This document shows, one piece after another, positions 1-6,797 of a stretch of 8,861 nt of DNA; positions within the stretch are counted from its first letter, which is position 1, and each line of letters starts with the position of its first letter. Made by a program: the position numbers and the translations under genes. Source of the DNA: Acidobacteriota bacterium (GTDB lineage Bacteria; Acidobacteriota; Vicinamibacteria; Vicinamibacterales; 2-12-FULL-66-21); contig JACCXG010000562.1 in assembly GCA_013697225.1 (NCBI GenBank), positions 1 through 8,861 on the forward strand, written 5' to 3'. The notes under the pieces are model-generated. The model was not told the DNA's origin and made no database searches. It worked only from the letters and a program-made list of their open reading frames with translations.

Positions 1-2327
1 CGCTGCGCGTTCACGTTCCATTGCATGGTGTAGGGAGTCACGTTGTCGTGATTCAAAGAAAACGGCGCAGGAAACCGTTCCACCGCGGCGAGATCGGGAA
101 ACAGCGTGTCGACTCGCACCAACTGACTGCCTTGTGGCGACGCATCGAACCATGCTGCGAAGGGCAATACCATTCGGGAGAACTGAAGTTCGTTAGCTTC
201 CAGATTGTGGTAGTACACGCCAAAGCCGGACCTAATAACCGTATTCTCCGTCACACTGTATACAAGCCCGACCCGAGGGGCCCAATTATTCAGATCTCTC
301 CTGACGATACCAGCAGGAAAGAAGTCGTCCTGCGCAATGATCAGCGGAGCGAAAGCCGGCGGAATGTCCGCGGGCACTTTGTGATAAGCAATGCGGCCGG
401 TAATTGGATCGACTGAGCCGGCTCGATTATCACGTTCACGCCACGGGGAGAGGTACTCCCAACGCAATCCAGCCTGCAGCGTGATCCTACTAGTCACCTG
501 CCAGACGTCGTCCAGGAACAAGGCGACCGTAGGAGACACATAATTCGAGTCCATGGTGCCAAACTGGCCACGACACGTCGAACAATAGCCGAGGAGAAAA
601 TCGGCGACAGCATGAGGCCGGCTGTTCGGGCTCCCCGTCGCTCTCCCGTTGAAGGCGAAAGATCCTTGCGGGTTAACCGGCGTGTTCATGAACAACTCCC
701 GGTACTGCGCCTGGACGCCAAACCGCAAGTTGTGCCTGCCCGCCACCTTGCTGGTTGCGCTGGAGATGCTGAACACTTCGTCTGTCGCACCTTGGTCAAC
801 ACCCGTTTGCGGCACCGCGTTTCCGAACCCGACGATGCTCGTACCTGGCCGACCGTAGTAGCGAGGGTCAGTGCCCCCCTGCAGATTGCGAATGCCGCCC
901 TCAGCGATCCAGTTCCGCGAGAGATAGTCTTCGCCCTCGATAAACCGGTCGAACAAATGGGATGTGTAGTTGTACCCGAAACGGATCTCATTGACGAGAG
1001 TGGGTGAAATCACCCACGTGTGACCGACTGCCAGGTTCTTGCCGATTTGTGGTCGACCGCTGTCCGTCGTTGCTCCGGGTATCACCTGATCACTGTCAAA
1101 CCACAAGTACCGCTGGAACAAAGTGTGATCTCTGCCGACGACCTGATCAAGCCGTATGTTAATCGTGTCGGTATTTTCCGTGAAGGGCCTGATTGATCGA
1201 TAGTTGTTCGGCCCGGAGACGTTCGGTGCGGGAATAGCGCCTACCTGGATGGCGGCGAACGGCACGATGCGGTCCGCCGGAATCATGTTCCCGGGGAATG
1301 GCTGCCCCGTGAGCGGATCACGGAGCGGCGTTGCTACGCTCGAGAAATCCCCGCGCACGAAACTCGGGTCTGGGACGTTTGCGAAGTTTACTTCGTTCTC
1401 TCTTGCTCGCAGGCGCTCGAATGATCCGAAGCCGAAGACTCTGTTTCGGACGACTGGCCCGCCTAAGGTGAAGCCAAAGCGGTTCCGCTCAAACTTCGGC
1501 TCCGGTTGATCCGACGGGGCAAAGTAGTTGCGAGCGTTGAGGCTGTGGTGGCGGAAGTTCTCAAAGGCGGACCCGCTGAAGCGGTTGGAGCCGGACTTGG
1601 TCACCATTGACACGACTGCCTGCCCTTGTCCGAATTCGGTCGAGAAGGAATTCCGCAGGAGGCTGATCTCCTGCACGCTGTCGCTTGGGGGGTTCAAGGC
1701 AAGGTTGTTGAAGAGCAGGGATGAGAGAAAGATGCCGTCGGCAGCATAGGATGTATCGCTGTCGCGCCCACCGTCGACCGTGACGTACTGGTCCCTGCGG
1801 CCATAATCGAGGGCGCCTCGAATAAAGCTCTTCGCGGATACGCCTGCTGCCGTTGCTACCAGATTGAGCACATTGCGATCGGCCACCGGAAGCTCTTCCA
1901 GCTGCTTTTCTACGATAACCTGTCCGACCGATGCACTTTGCGACTGCAGGAGCGGGGCTTCCGCCTGCACGTTGACGGCTTCGGTGACGTTGGCGACGCC
2001 CAAGGTGAGCATCCGACGCGCGGTTTCGCCGAATCGCACCGCAAACGCCTCCAGCACGACGTCGGCAAAGCCGTCAAGCGATGCTCGTATTTGGTAGGTG
2101 GCGGGAGGGAGGTTAGGAATCGAGAATCGTCCTTCCGCGTCCGTGACTGTCGACCGCGCCGCGTTCGTGCCGACGTTGATCACCGTGACGGTCACGCCAG
2201 GCAGTGCGGCTTGTGTCGCGTCGGTTACTTGACCGACGATTCCTGAAGAAGCGGACTGCTGTGCGTGTACTAGCGCGTGTGGTGCCAGCAACCACACGCA
2301 CGCGAGGCTGATTATTGCGCGGGACAT
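1..2327 (-). CDS. Oar-like TonB-dependent outer-membrane receptor (3' end off the window)
   Basis: I read an uninterrupted minus-strand frame from ATG 2327 to the left edge: 775 codons, no stop. Residues 1-23 form a signal peptide (hydrophobic ACVWLLAPHALVHA, cleavage after AHA). Residues about 28-110 are a carboxypeptidase-regulatory-like beta-sandwich (GIVGQVTDATQAALPGVTVT, then DAEGRFSIPNLPPATY). A plug domain follows (about 120-235: VEKQLEELPVADRNVLNLV, TVDGGRDSDT, ending near VSMVTKSGSNRFSG), and then beta-barrel strands to the edge. Members of this family are usually about 1000-1150 residues, so roughly a quarter is missing. The protein should sit in the outer membrane and take up a large substrate (glycan, peptide or siderophore) with TonB energy; the substrate cannot be read. 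I chose ATG 2327 because AAGGAGG lies at 2332-2338 and the signal peptide begins there; ATG 2331 is out of frame. It is transcribed divergently from the regulator at 2899. A Cys582-x2-Cys585 pair in the barrel is unusual. Confidence 0.93.
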   Translation of the reverse strand, partial: MSRAIISLACVWLLAPHALVHAQQSASSGIVGQVTDATQAALPGVTVTVINVGTNAARSTVTDAEGRFSIPNLPPATYQIRASLDGFADVVLEAFAVRFGETARRMLTLGVANVTEAVNVQAEAPLLQSQSASVGQVIVEKQLEELPVADRNVLNLVATAAGVSAKSFIRGALDYGRRDQYVTVDGGRDSDTSYAADGIFLSSLLFNNLALNPPSDSVQEISLLRNSFSTEFGQGQAVVSMVTKSGSNRFSGSAFENFRHHSLNARNYFAPSDQPEPKFERNRFGFTLGGPVVRNRVFGFGSFERLRARENEVNFANVPDPSFVRGDFSSVATPLRDPLTGQPFPGNMIPADRIVPFAAIQVGAIPAPNVSGPNNYRSIRPFTENTDTINIRLDQVVGRDHTLFQRYLWFDSDQVIPGATTDSGRPQIGKNLAVGHTWVISPTLVNEIRFGYNYTSHLFDRFIEGEDYLSRNWIAEGGIRNLQGGTDPRYYGRPGTSIVGFGNAVPQTGVDQGATDEVFSISSATSKVAGRHNLRFGVQAQYRELFMNTPVNPQGSFAFNGRATGSPNSRPHAVADFLLGYCSTCRGQFGTMDSNYVSPTVALFLDDVWQVTSRITLQAGLRWEYLSPWRERDNRAGSVDPITGRIAYHKVPADIPPAFAPLIIAQDDFFPAGIVRRDLNNWAPRVGLVYSVTENTVIRSGFGVYYHNLEANELQFSRMVLPFAAWFDASPQGSQLVRVDTLFPDLAAVERFPAPFSLNHDNVTPYTMQWNVNAQ

Positions 2328-2331
2328 ACAT

Positions 2332-2338
2332 CCTCCTT
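2332..2338 (-). promoter_or_regulatory. Strong Shine-Dalgarno of the receptor gene
   Basis: AAGGAGG on the minus strand, four bases before ATG 2327. It decides the start in favour of the frame that carries the signal peptide. Confidence 0.8.
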
Positions 2339-2353
2339 AACTTAACTGCCTCT

Positions 2354-2375
2354 GTGAACGCATCCAAGTGTTCAC
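2354..2375. promoter_or_regulatory. Inverted repeat GTGAAC-N10-GTTCAC near the receptor start
   Basis: Arms at 2354-2359 and 2370-2375 are perfect 6-bp complements, centred about 38 bp upstream of the receptor ATG. The position inside the receptor 5' leader would suit an operator or a small leader hairpin. Six-bp arms can occur by chance, so this is only a candidate. Confidence 0.3.
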
Positions 2376-2480
2376 CTCTCTTAGCCCATCAGCCAGAACG
2401 GCTCCCAAACTGCCTTCGTGCGGCCGTTTCGGCGACCGCACGGCCCGGCGTTTCGCTCTCAGCCACGGGCCCCGAATGCT

Positions 2481-2500
2481 CGATCGGGCGGGGCCGATCG
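2481..2500. promoter_or_regulatory. Inverted repeat CGATCGG-N6-CCGATCG
   Basis: A perfect 7-bp dyad with a 6-nt spacer, about 155 bp upstream of the receptor start and about 400 bp upstream of the regulator start. It has no T-run on either side, so it is not a rho-independent terminator. It may be an operator in the divergent promoter region, but base composition (GC-rich) makes such repeats fairly easy to find. Confidence 0.3.
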
Positions 2501-2808
2501 TCCTGACTGAATCCAACCGCACTGCGACTCGTGCGAGGTGCTGCACGTCCGTCCTTCTGAATCGCAGTGGCGATGGGCGCATTGTGAATCGACGTTAGAG
2601 GCTTGGCAACGGCCAATATGTGGGTAGTGGCCCAATCCGGTGAACGTCTGGTGTACCCTAGAGGCCTCCGGACGCCAATCGGTCCCGGCGGGTCAGCAGC
2701 AGATCACGTGAGGTCGTGCGACTCGACAGAGACGACGTGCTATTTTCGGGCTGGCCGCCGATGCGCAGCGCCTCGACGTGAGGATGGCCGAACTGGGCGC
2801 CCGCTCTC

Positions 2809-2838
2809 TCCCGCGGCGTCTCGACGTCAACCGCGGGA
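2809..2838. promoter_or_regulatory. Candidate MocR operator: TCCCGCGG-N14-CCGCGGGA
   Basis: A perfect 8-bp inverted repeat with a 14-nt spacer. Each arm contains the palindrome CCGCGG, so two identical CCGCGG boxes lie exactly 20 bp apart (about two helical turns), and the spacer holds GACGTC at 2823-2828. It ends 60 bp before the regulator ATG. MocR-family regulators typically bind paired repeats just upstream of their own divergent promoter; assigning this site to the adjacent regulator is inference. Confidence 0.45.
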
Positions 2839-2898
2839 TTGGGGCAGAAGTGCCTTCCCGTCAACTGCCAGTGCGATCACTGATTGAGACGGCCATAA

Positions 2899-4326
2899 AT
2901 GGGAGCGGTTTCCTTCACTTCAGCTCGATTTGCTAGATTGCTTGAAGGGTGGTCCCGTGCCTACGGTCCTCTCAGCATCCGCTTGGCTGACGCAATACGC
3001 GAGCATATCCGATCGGGTCAGCTTCCCGCAGGTGCTCGGTTGCCCTCGGAGCGGGACGTCGCGAAATCGCTGGGAATCGCCCGAACCACGGTATCCGCCG
3101 TGTTCGACGCACTGCGCCTTGAGGGTTTGCTCGTAAGCCGGACAGGTGTAGGCACTTTTGTGACGGCCGCAGGTCGACATGCCACAGCGCGTGGCGATGA
3201 TCGCCTCGGCTCATTCGCGCACGAGGAGAATCACGCGCGCTTCGATTTGCGCAGTGCTGCCCTGCCGGCTGTTCCACTGGTTCGAGAGATGCTTGCCCTA
3301 CAGTACTCGGACGAGTTCGCCGACGTGCTGAAGACGCACGGATACATTCCCTCAGGGCTGGGGATCCTGCGCTCCGCTATTGCTGACTACTATCAAGCCG
3401 TGGGTCTGGCCACACACCCGAACCAAATCCTCGTAACATCGGGAGCGCAGCAAGCGATCCGGATAGTCGCACACACATTAGTGGAACGTGGAGATGCTGT
3501 AATCCTTGAGGAGCCCACCTACCGAGGAGCGATCGAGGTGATGCGTTCTGCCGGAGCTCGTCTCACTGGCGTTCCGAGTGATGTTCAGGGCATCAGCAGC
3601 GACGCTCTCGCCGATTGTGTCCGTCGGCAGAAACCGGCTCTTGTGGTACTTCAATCGACGGTGCACAATCCCACTGGTTCCGTTCTTCCAGAGCAGACAA
3701 GGGTAGCCATCGCCGAACTGTCCGCCAGAGCGAAGGTGACCATCGTGGATCATCTTGTTTGCATGGACGCACTCATCGACGGCACGATACCCAGGCCGCT
3801 CGCAGCTTACGGCGGCCACGTACTGACGATTGGGTCCGCCAGTAAAGCATTTTGGGGAGGCCTTCGAGTCGGTTGGATTCGCGGAGATCCTGATCTGATC
3901 ACTCATTTCACTGCGGTGAAGAGCGCGGAGGACCTAGGCACGTCAGTCCCTGCTCAGCTGACGACTGCACGGCTCCTTTACCGTATCGATGAGGCTCGAG
4001 CATATCGGCGCGCGACGCTGGGAGCTGCCAGAGAATTGGTTGTGCGAAGTCTCGCCGATCGACTGCCTGACTGGCGGCCACTCCCTCCGGCTGGGGGAGC
4101 ATCGATGTGGATCGGACTCCCGAACGGCTTCTCGTCAACGACACTAGCGGAAAGGGCTGGACGAGCCGGCGTTGACCTGCTGCCTGGCACTACCTTCAGT
4201 TCCGAAAACCGCCTCGACGGCTGGTTACGCGTGGCGTTTGCCGGTTCCGCTGAGGCAGTGGAAGCGGGAATTCAACGGCTGTCGGAAGTCTGGCAGGCCA
4301 TACGAGATGGCTCCTCAGCTCGGTAG
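2899..4326 (+). CDS. MocR-family PLP-dependent transcriptional regulator
   Basis: 475 residues, the usual length for the family. Residues about 22-90 form a GntR winged helix-turn-helix (LADAIREHIRSGQLPAGARL, PSERDVAKSLGIARTTVSA, LLVSRTGVGTF). After a linker, residues about 115-470 form a fold-type-I aminotransferase domain: SGAQQ at 181-185 (phosphate cup), HNPTG at 256-260, Asp284 (pyridine nitrogen), GSASK with Lys316 as the Schiff-base lysine, GLRVGW at 321-326, and Arg444 in GWLRVAF, which normally holds the substrate carboxylate. All the cofactor residues I looked for are present, so PLP binding is likely. Such proteins act as DNA-binding sensors of PLP or an amino compound in the cytoplasm. 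ATG 2899 is the first possible start, because TAA lies at 2896-2898; the ribosome site is weak. It is divergent from the receptor gene and may regulate it, itself, or both. The substrate is unknown. Confidence 0.93.
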   Translation: MGAVSFTSARFARLLEGWSRAYGPLSIRLADAIREHIRSGQLPAGARLPSERDVAKSLGIARTTVSAVFDALRLEGLLVSRTGVGTFVTAAGRHATARGDDRLGSFAHEENHARFDLRSAALPAVPLVREMLALQYSDEFADVLKTHGYIPSGLGILRSAIADYYQAVGLATHPNQILVTSGAQQAIRIVAHTLVERGDAVILEEPTYRGAIEVMRSAGARLTGVPSDVQGISSDALADCVRRQKPALVVLQSTVHNPTGSVLPEQTRVAIAELSARAKVTIVDHLVCMDALIDGTIPRPLAAYGGHVLTIGSASKAFWGGLRVGWIRGDPDLITHFTAVKSAEDLGTSVPAQLTTARLLYRIDEARAYRRATLGAARELVVRSLADRLPDWRPLPPAGGASMWIGLPNGFSSTTLAERAGRAGVDLLPGTTFSSENRLDGWLRVAFAGSAEAVEAGIQRLSEVWQAIRDGSSAR

Positions 4327-4667
4327 CCGTTGCCCCGAACGCTGCGCTGCCCGCCCTCGCGCCGCCGGGGTCGATGAGGTGGTGCTCACCGGATACAGCA
4401 AGAACCCAGAGCACGCGGTGGTACTTATCGCGACATCCACAGCGTGCGCCTGGCACGAACAAAGGTTACGAACAGCTACTTGGCTGGAAGGCCGGGTTTC
4501 GAACCCCGATGACGTAGTCCGGAGGGCGGTGCCTGCGGTCCCGTCCGCGCCTTCCCTGCGTTTTCACGTCGTTCTATTCGCCAGCACCTCCGTTCGCTCG
4601 TTCCTGTTCGCGTCCGCTCTCGTGCAGCGTGTCTCATTGTGTCTCACGTGTGAGGTCTGTGGCGCGC
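4327..4667. other. Non-coding gap between convergent units
   Basis: This is 341 bp between the regulator stop and the end of the HEPN gene, which converge. The open frames crossing it have no protein-like composition. It contains the tRNA-like sequence at 4481-4556, a small hairpin (CGTGC/GCACG at 4443-4457), an 8-bp direct repeat GTGTCTCA at 4629-4636 and 4639-4646, and a dyad CTCAC-GT-GTGAG at 4643-4654. None of the hairpins has a following T-run, so no rho-independent terminator can be called for either gene. Confidence 0.5.
4481..4556 (-). other. Degenerate tRNA-like sequence with T-arm, acceptor and CCA
   Basis: Read on the minus strand, the 3' end looks like a tRNA: a T-loop TTCGAAA (4503-4497) between arms CGGGG and CCCGG (four of five pairs), then CCTTCCA, G, CCA ending at 4481. 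The 5' end GGGAAGG (4556-4550) pairs with CCTTCCA at six of seven positions, and the total is exactly 76 nt with CCA. GCGG/CCGC could form a short D-like stem. However, U8, A14, U33 and an anticodon stem are not found, so it is not a working canonical tRNA. It may be a decayed tRNA, a scar of element integration into a tRNA 3' end, or chance. Confidence 0.3.
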
Positions 4668-5072
4668 TCAGGCGTCCGGTATCCGCGCAAAGTCCTCTGG
4701 TAGGGCGTCGCTGACCGCCACGAGAATACGGCGAGCCGCCTCAGTAACTTGCGTGGCCTGGCTCGCATCAGCCCGTACGTCACTCCCGCAATCGCCAACG
4801 CCCCGCATCAAGACAGAAGCTGTAGTCGCGCCCAAGATCGGCCGACCAGCGGCCCGCCTTGACCAGATCCCGGTGAAGCGCAGCCTCGAGCGCCGAGTGC
4901 GTTGAAAATGTCCGGCCTTCGAGGGCGAACAGGGCGCTCGCGGCGTGGAAGACAGCGTAGCATACGCGTGACGCGGCCCTCGGTGGAAGCCGCCGTGGGC
5001 CAGCAGAAGCGTTGCCGCGCGAAACGCCTCGAGGGCACGATCCCACTCCGTCCGTGCGTACTCAGCCGTCAT
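4668..5072 (-). pseudogene. HEPN-domain toxin of an MNT-HEPN pair, scrambled by two compensating frameshifts
   Basis: The start ATG (5072-5070) overlaps the stop of the MNT gene as ATGA, so the pair is translationally coupled. Residues 1-30 (MTAEYARTEWDRALEAFRAA, then LLLAHGGFHR) and the C-terminus (RGVGDCGSDVRADASQA, then TEAARRILVAVSDALPE) are HEPN-like and lie in one frame. The middle of the domain, ASRVCYAVFHAASALFALEG to GRDYSFCLD, lies in another frame. It includes the RX6H ribonuclease motif (Arg codon 4966-4968, His codon 4945-4947). The shift points are near 4977-4979, where one more G in a GGG run would restore the frame, and near 4799-4809, where one base is extra. The net length change is zero, so a 134-codon frame stays open with about 58 wrong residues in the centre. 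The intact form would be an RNase toxin neutralised by MNT-mediated modification. As written it should be inactive, unless the shifts are sequencing errors. Confidence 0.8.
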
Positions 5073-5383
5073 GCACGAACGCCTTCCGCCTTGGCATTCC
5101 GATACAGCGGATACGCCGCCGCCTCATACGCGTCAACGTCGACGGGCTTGGCGCTGATCGGTCGTTCCAGTGCCAACACGAGATCGTACAGTGCGTCGAT
5201 GTTCGCTCGCAGGTCCCGCGCGTAGTCGATGGGCCCCTCGAGCAGCACCAGGACATCGATGTCGCTGTCCGACCGGGCATCGCCGCGGGCTTCAGAGCCG
5301 TACAACACAACGCCATGCAGACGTTGCCCGTGCACGTTGAGCAGCCGCCGTCTGATCTCGCCCAGAAGCTCTTGGCGGTCCAT
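5069..5383 (-). CDS. MNT-family nucleotidyltransferase antitoxin (MntA-like)
   Basis: 104 residues, typical for minimal nucleotidyltransferases. The catalytic signature GS-X10-DxD is complete: Gly29-Ser30, then Asp41-Ile-Asp43, within VLYGSEARGDARSDSDIDVL. The C-terminal part is a short helical region, with no separate substrate domain. In characterised MNT-HEPN pairs, the MNT protein neutralises the HEPN RNase by transferring nucleotides (AMP) to a tyrosine near its active site. The HEPN gene follows directly with an ATGA overlap, which supports that role here. I chose ATG 5383 because a moderate AAGGGA site lies upstream and the nuclease gene stops 17 bp before it (5401); a longer upstream frame has no family resemblance. 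The gene appears intact, although its partner is frameshifted. Confidence 0.9.
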   Translation of the reverse strand: MDRQELLGEIRRRLLNVHGQRLHGVVLYGSEARGDARSDSDIDVLVLLEGPIDYARDLRANIDALYDLVLALERPISAKPVDVDAYEAAAYPLYRNAKAEGVRA

Positions 5384-5400
5384 GCTTGACGTCCCTTTCG

Positions 5401-6027
5401 TCAGCGACTTGCCCGTACATCGGCGGTTCGCAGAGCTGGAGGTAGGGTCAGGGTGACGATGCTGCCGACGGAGGTCGCCGCCCCCCTGTGGTTCAAAGCG
5501 CGAAGAATGCTGTCGAGCACCAGGCTCAGCTCCTTCCCGACATCCTCGGCCAGGAACCGCAACACCAGATATCCATTCTCTTGCAGCAGCTGGTCCTTCC
5601 GCCTGTCGCGCCGATAGGCAGCCGGATCGCTCAGGTGCTGCGCGCCGTCCAGCTCGACCGCCACCCGCGCGTCCTGACAGAAGAGATCGACCTCCAAGCT
5701 GCCACAACCATCGAACGCGATGGGCAGCGCCGCGTTCAGTCGAAAGCGCCCTTGGGTTTCGGGGAGCGTTTGCAGACGTCTATAGAGGAACGCCTCGGTC
5801 GCGCTCCGCGCACGGGCAACCCCCTCGGCGTCGGGCGGCACCGTGCGAGCCACGTGCACGAACAGGCTTGCGAGCGGGGTATCCACACCGTCACGCACGA
5901 GCCGTTGGACGCTGCCTGAGTAATCGCGCTTCCAAGGCGGGTCGGACGGGAGCAGCACGTCGGCGGGCCAGCCCGGAATGGGCACTGGCCGGCAGGAGAA
6001 TCCTGTAACCGATCGCTTCGTACCCAC
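5401..6027 (-). CDS. Surviving open frame for the DUF559 (Vsr-like) nuclease domain
   Basis: This 208-codon frame, opened by a GTG at 6027, is the C-terminal part of the broken gene above and could be made as a separate protein if initiated. Residues 17-100 are the linker after the helicase. Residues about 76-181 form the DUF559 fold of the PD-(D/E)xK superfamily: Glu79 in TEAFLYRRL, LEVDLFCQDARVAVELDGAQ with Asp114, Glu125 and Asp127, His131, then YRRDRRKDQLLQENGYLVLR. All expected acidic residues are visible. The first 16 residues come from out-of-frame helicase sequence and have no strong ribosome site, so independent expression is uncertain. It ends 17 bp before the MNT gene, in one transcription unit with MNT and HEPN. 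Its intact ancestor probably cut nucleic acid as the effector of the system. Confidence 0.55.
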   Translation of the reverse strand: MGTKRSVTGFSCRPVPIPGWPADVLLPSDPPWKRDYSGSVQRLVRDGVDTPLASLFVHVARTVPPDAEGVARARSATEAFLYRRLQTLPETQGRFRLNAALPIAFDGCGSLEVDLFCQDARVAVELDGAQHLSDPAAYRRDRRKDQLLQENGYLVLRFLAEDVGKELSLVLDSILRALNHRGAATSVGSIVTLTLPPALRTADVRASR

Positions 6028-6410
6028 GACATCTCCGGTCGAACATGCGTGACAGCATGGGCACGTTCAGGTCTGCGTAGTCGTAGATCCGCACCTCGCG
6101 TTTGCCGTCATGGAGGCGGTGCAGGCGCCCCGCGACCGCGCGATGGTGCCACGCCATGACACCGGAGTGTTGTCGTGGGCCGCCTTGCAGCGGCAATGCA
6201 ATGAGATTGCCGAAAGCGCCGTGCGGGAAGGTGTCCTGGCTTGGGGAACAGGCGATCGTAGGAGTCCAACCCGATGTCGGGCCGTCCTTCCATAGCCTCG
6301 GTGAGCAGGTGCGACCCGAGTCGCCGCGCCAGGGCGGCGGGAATTGCGTCCTCGAAGAAAAGCCAAATGTGCCCGCCGCGGCCGGACCGCGAAGCCGGTA
6401 TCGACTCGAG
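5401..6410 (-). pseudogene. Decayed TOTE-like primase-helicase-DUF559 nuclease gene
   Basis: Pieces of one large conflict protein occur in the right order but in several frames. The primase piece (about 6395-6225: SRSGRGGHIWLFFED, RRLGSHLLTEAMEGRPDIGL, DSYDRLFP) continues after a shift as GAFGNLIALPLQGGPRQ (6220-6170). It then passes directly into the helicase C-terminal lobe: PVSWRGTIAR (6165-6136), and after a one-base loss (TAC to TC) AGRLHRLHDGKREVRIYDYA and on to GYRILLPASA (6133-5981), covering superfamily 2 motif VI. After another shift at about 5980 the rest is open: IPGWPADVLLPSDP through the DUF559 endonuclease domain to the stop at 5401. The end of the primase and the whole N-terminal helicase lobe, with Walker A and B, are missing, so the ATP-driven motor cannot work. 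I know this architecture from TOTE-type conflict systems; the assignment rests on remembered motifs. Confidence 0.75.
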
Positions 6411-6797
6411 CGAAGGCCCGCTTCGCGCCGCCGACAGGTGCGCCCCAGCCGGCGCAGATGAAACTGGAGTCAGCAGCGCTTCGACGGCGACGGTGCCCGC
6501 CCTCTCGGCCAGGCTCAGCAGGTTAACCCTCGCGAACCGCCCGTAGCGGACTCGCCGTCCTCGTCTAAGTCGGTGGTCAAGCCTACGGTAAGCATCGCAC
6601 TCACCCGCGTGCGAGGGCTTGGTCAGCGCGACGTTCGCAACCAAGCCGCCCGGGATCTCGATCGTCTCGGCGTGGAAGCCGTAGAACGCGTCAGCGCCGA
6701 GGCGTGCTCGGCAGCGCCACCGTCCGGACGACGGATACCGCCTCGACGGTGCTGTGGCTGCCTCGCCGCAGCAGAGCCGCCGGACTGGGGTCGGGGA
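6411..6797. other. Unassigned sequence between the pseudogene and the IS
   Basis: 387 bp. The 5' part of the primase gene (first catalytic DxD motif and N-terminal region) would be expected here on the minus strand, but I cannot recognise it in any frame. Two stop-free stretches look somewhat protein-like on the minus strand (DAFYGFHAETIEIPGGLVAN, near 6695-6630, and GLTTDLDEDGESATG, near 6575-6530). Neither matches a family I know. It may be heavily decayed or unrelated DNA brought next to the pseudogene by rearrangement. Confidence 0.4.

Larger units (their letters stand above)
2328..2898. other. Divergent intergenic region
   Basis: This is 571 bp between the divergent receptor and regulator genes. 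Short open frames exist on both strands, but none has recognisable protein content or a convincing ribosome binding site, so I treat the stretch as non-coding. It contains three inverted repeats (2354-2375, 2481-2500, 2809-2838) and a direct repeat ACGTGAGG at 2706-2713 and 2776-2783 (70 bp apart). No convincing sigma-70 promoter could be picked by eye in either direction. The length and the number of dyads suggest that regulation of one or both genes is located here. Confidence 0.6.

Noticed and set aside
21..2246. Plus-strand open frames opposite the receptor gene
   Set aside because: They are antisense shadows. The minus strand carries a single continuous 775-codon frame with signal peptide, regulatory, plug and barrel domains.
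2337..2887. Short open frames of 60-95 codons on both strands in the divergent intergenic region
   Set aside because: Arg/Ser/Pro-rich translations typical of GC-rich non-coding DNA, with no domains and no good ribosome sites.
4443..4654. Hairpins as rho-independent terminators between the convergent genes
   Set aside because: Stems are only 5 bp and no T-run follows on either strand.
4172..4714. A 180-codon plus-strand frame overlapping the end of the regulator gene
   Set aside because: It starts inside the regulator in another frame, crosses the tRNA-like sequence, and has no domain-like composition.
5384..5707. N-terminal extension of the MNT protein
   Set aside because: The upstream in-frame sequence overlaps the DUF559 gene in a different frame, and its composition is that of an out-of-frame shadow. 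The family start and ribosome site are at 5383.
5488..5919. A 143-codon plus-strand frame opposite the nuclease domain
   Set aside because: Antisense of the DUF559 coding region; its residues mirror the codons of the real gene.
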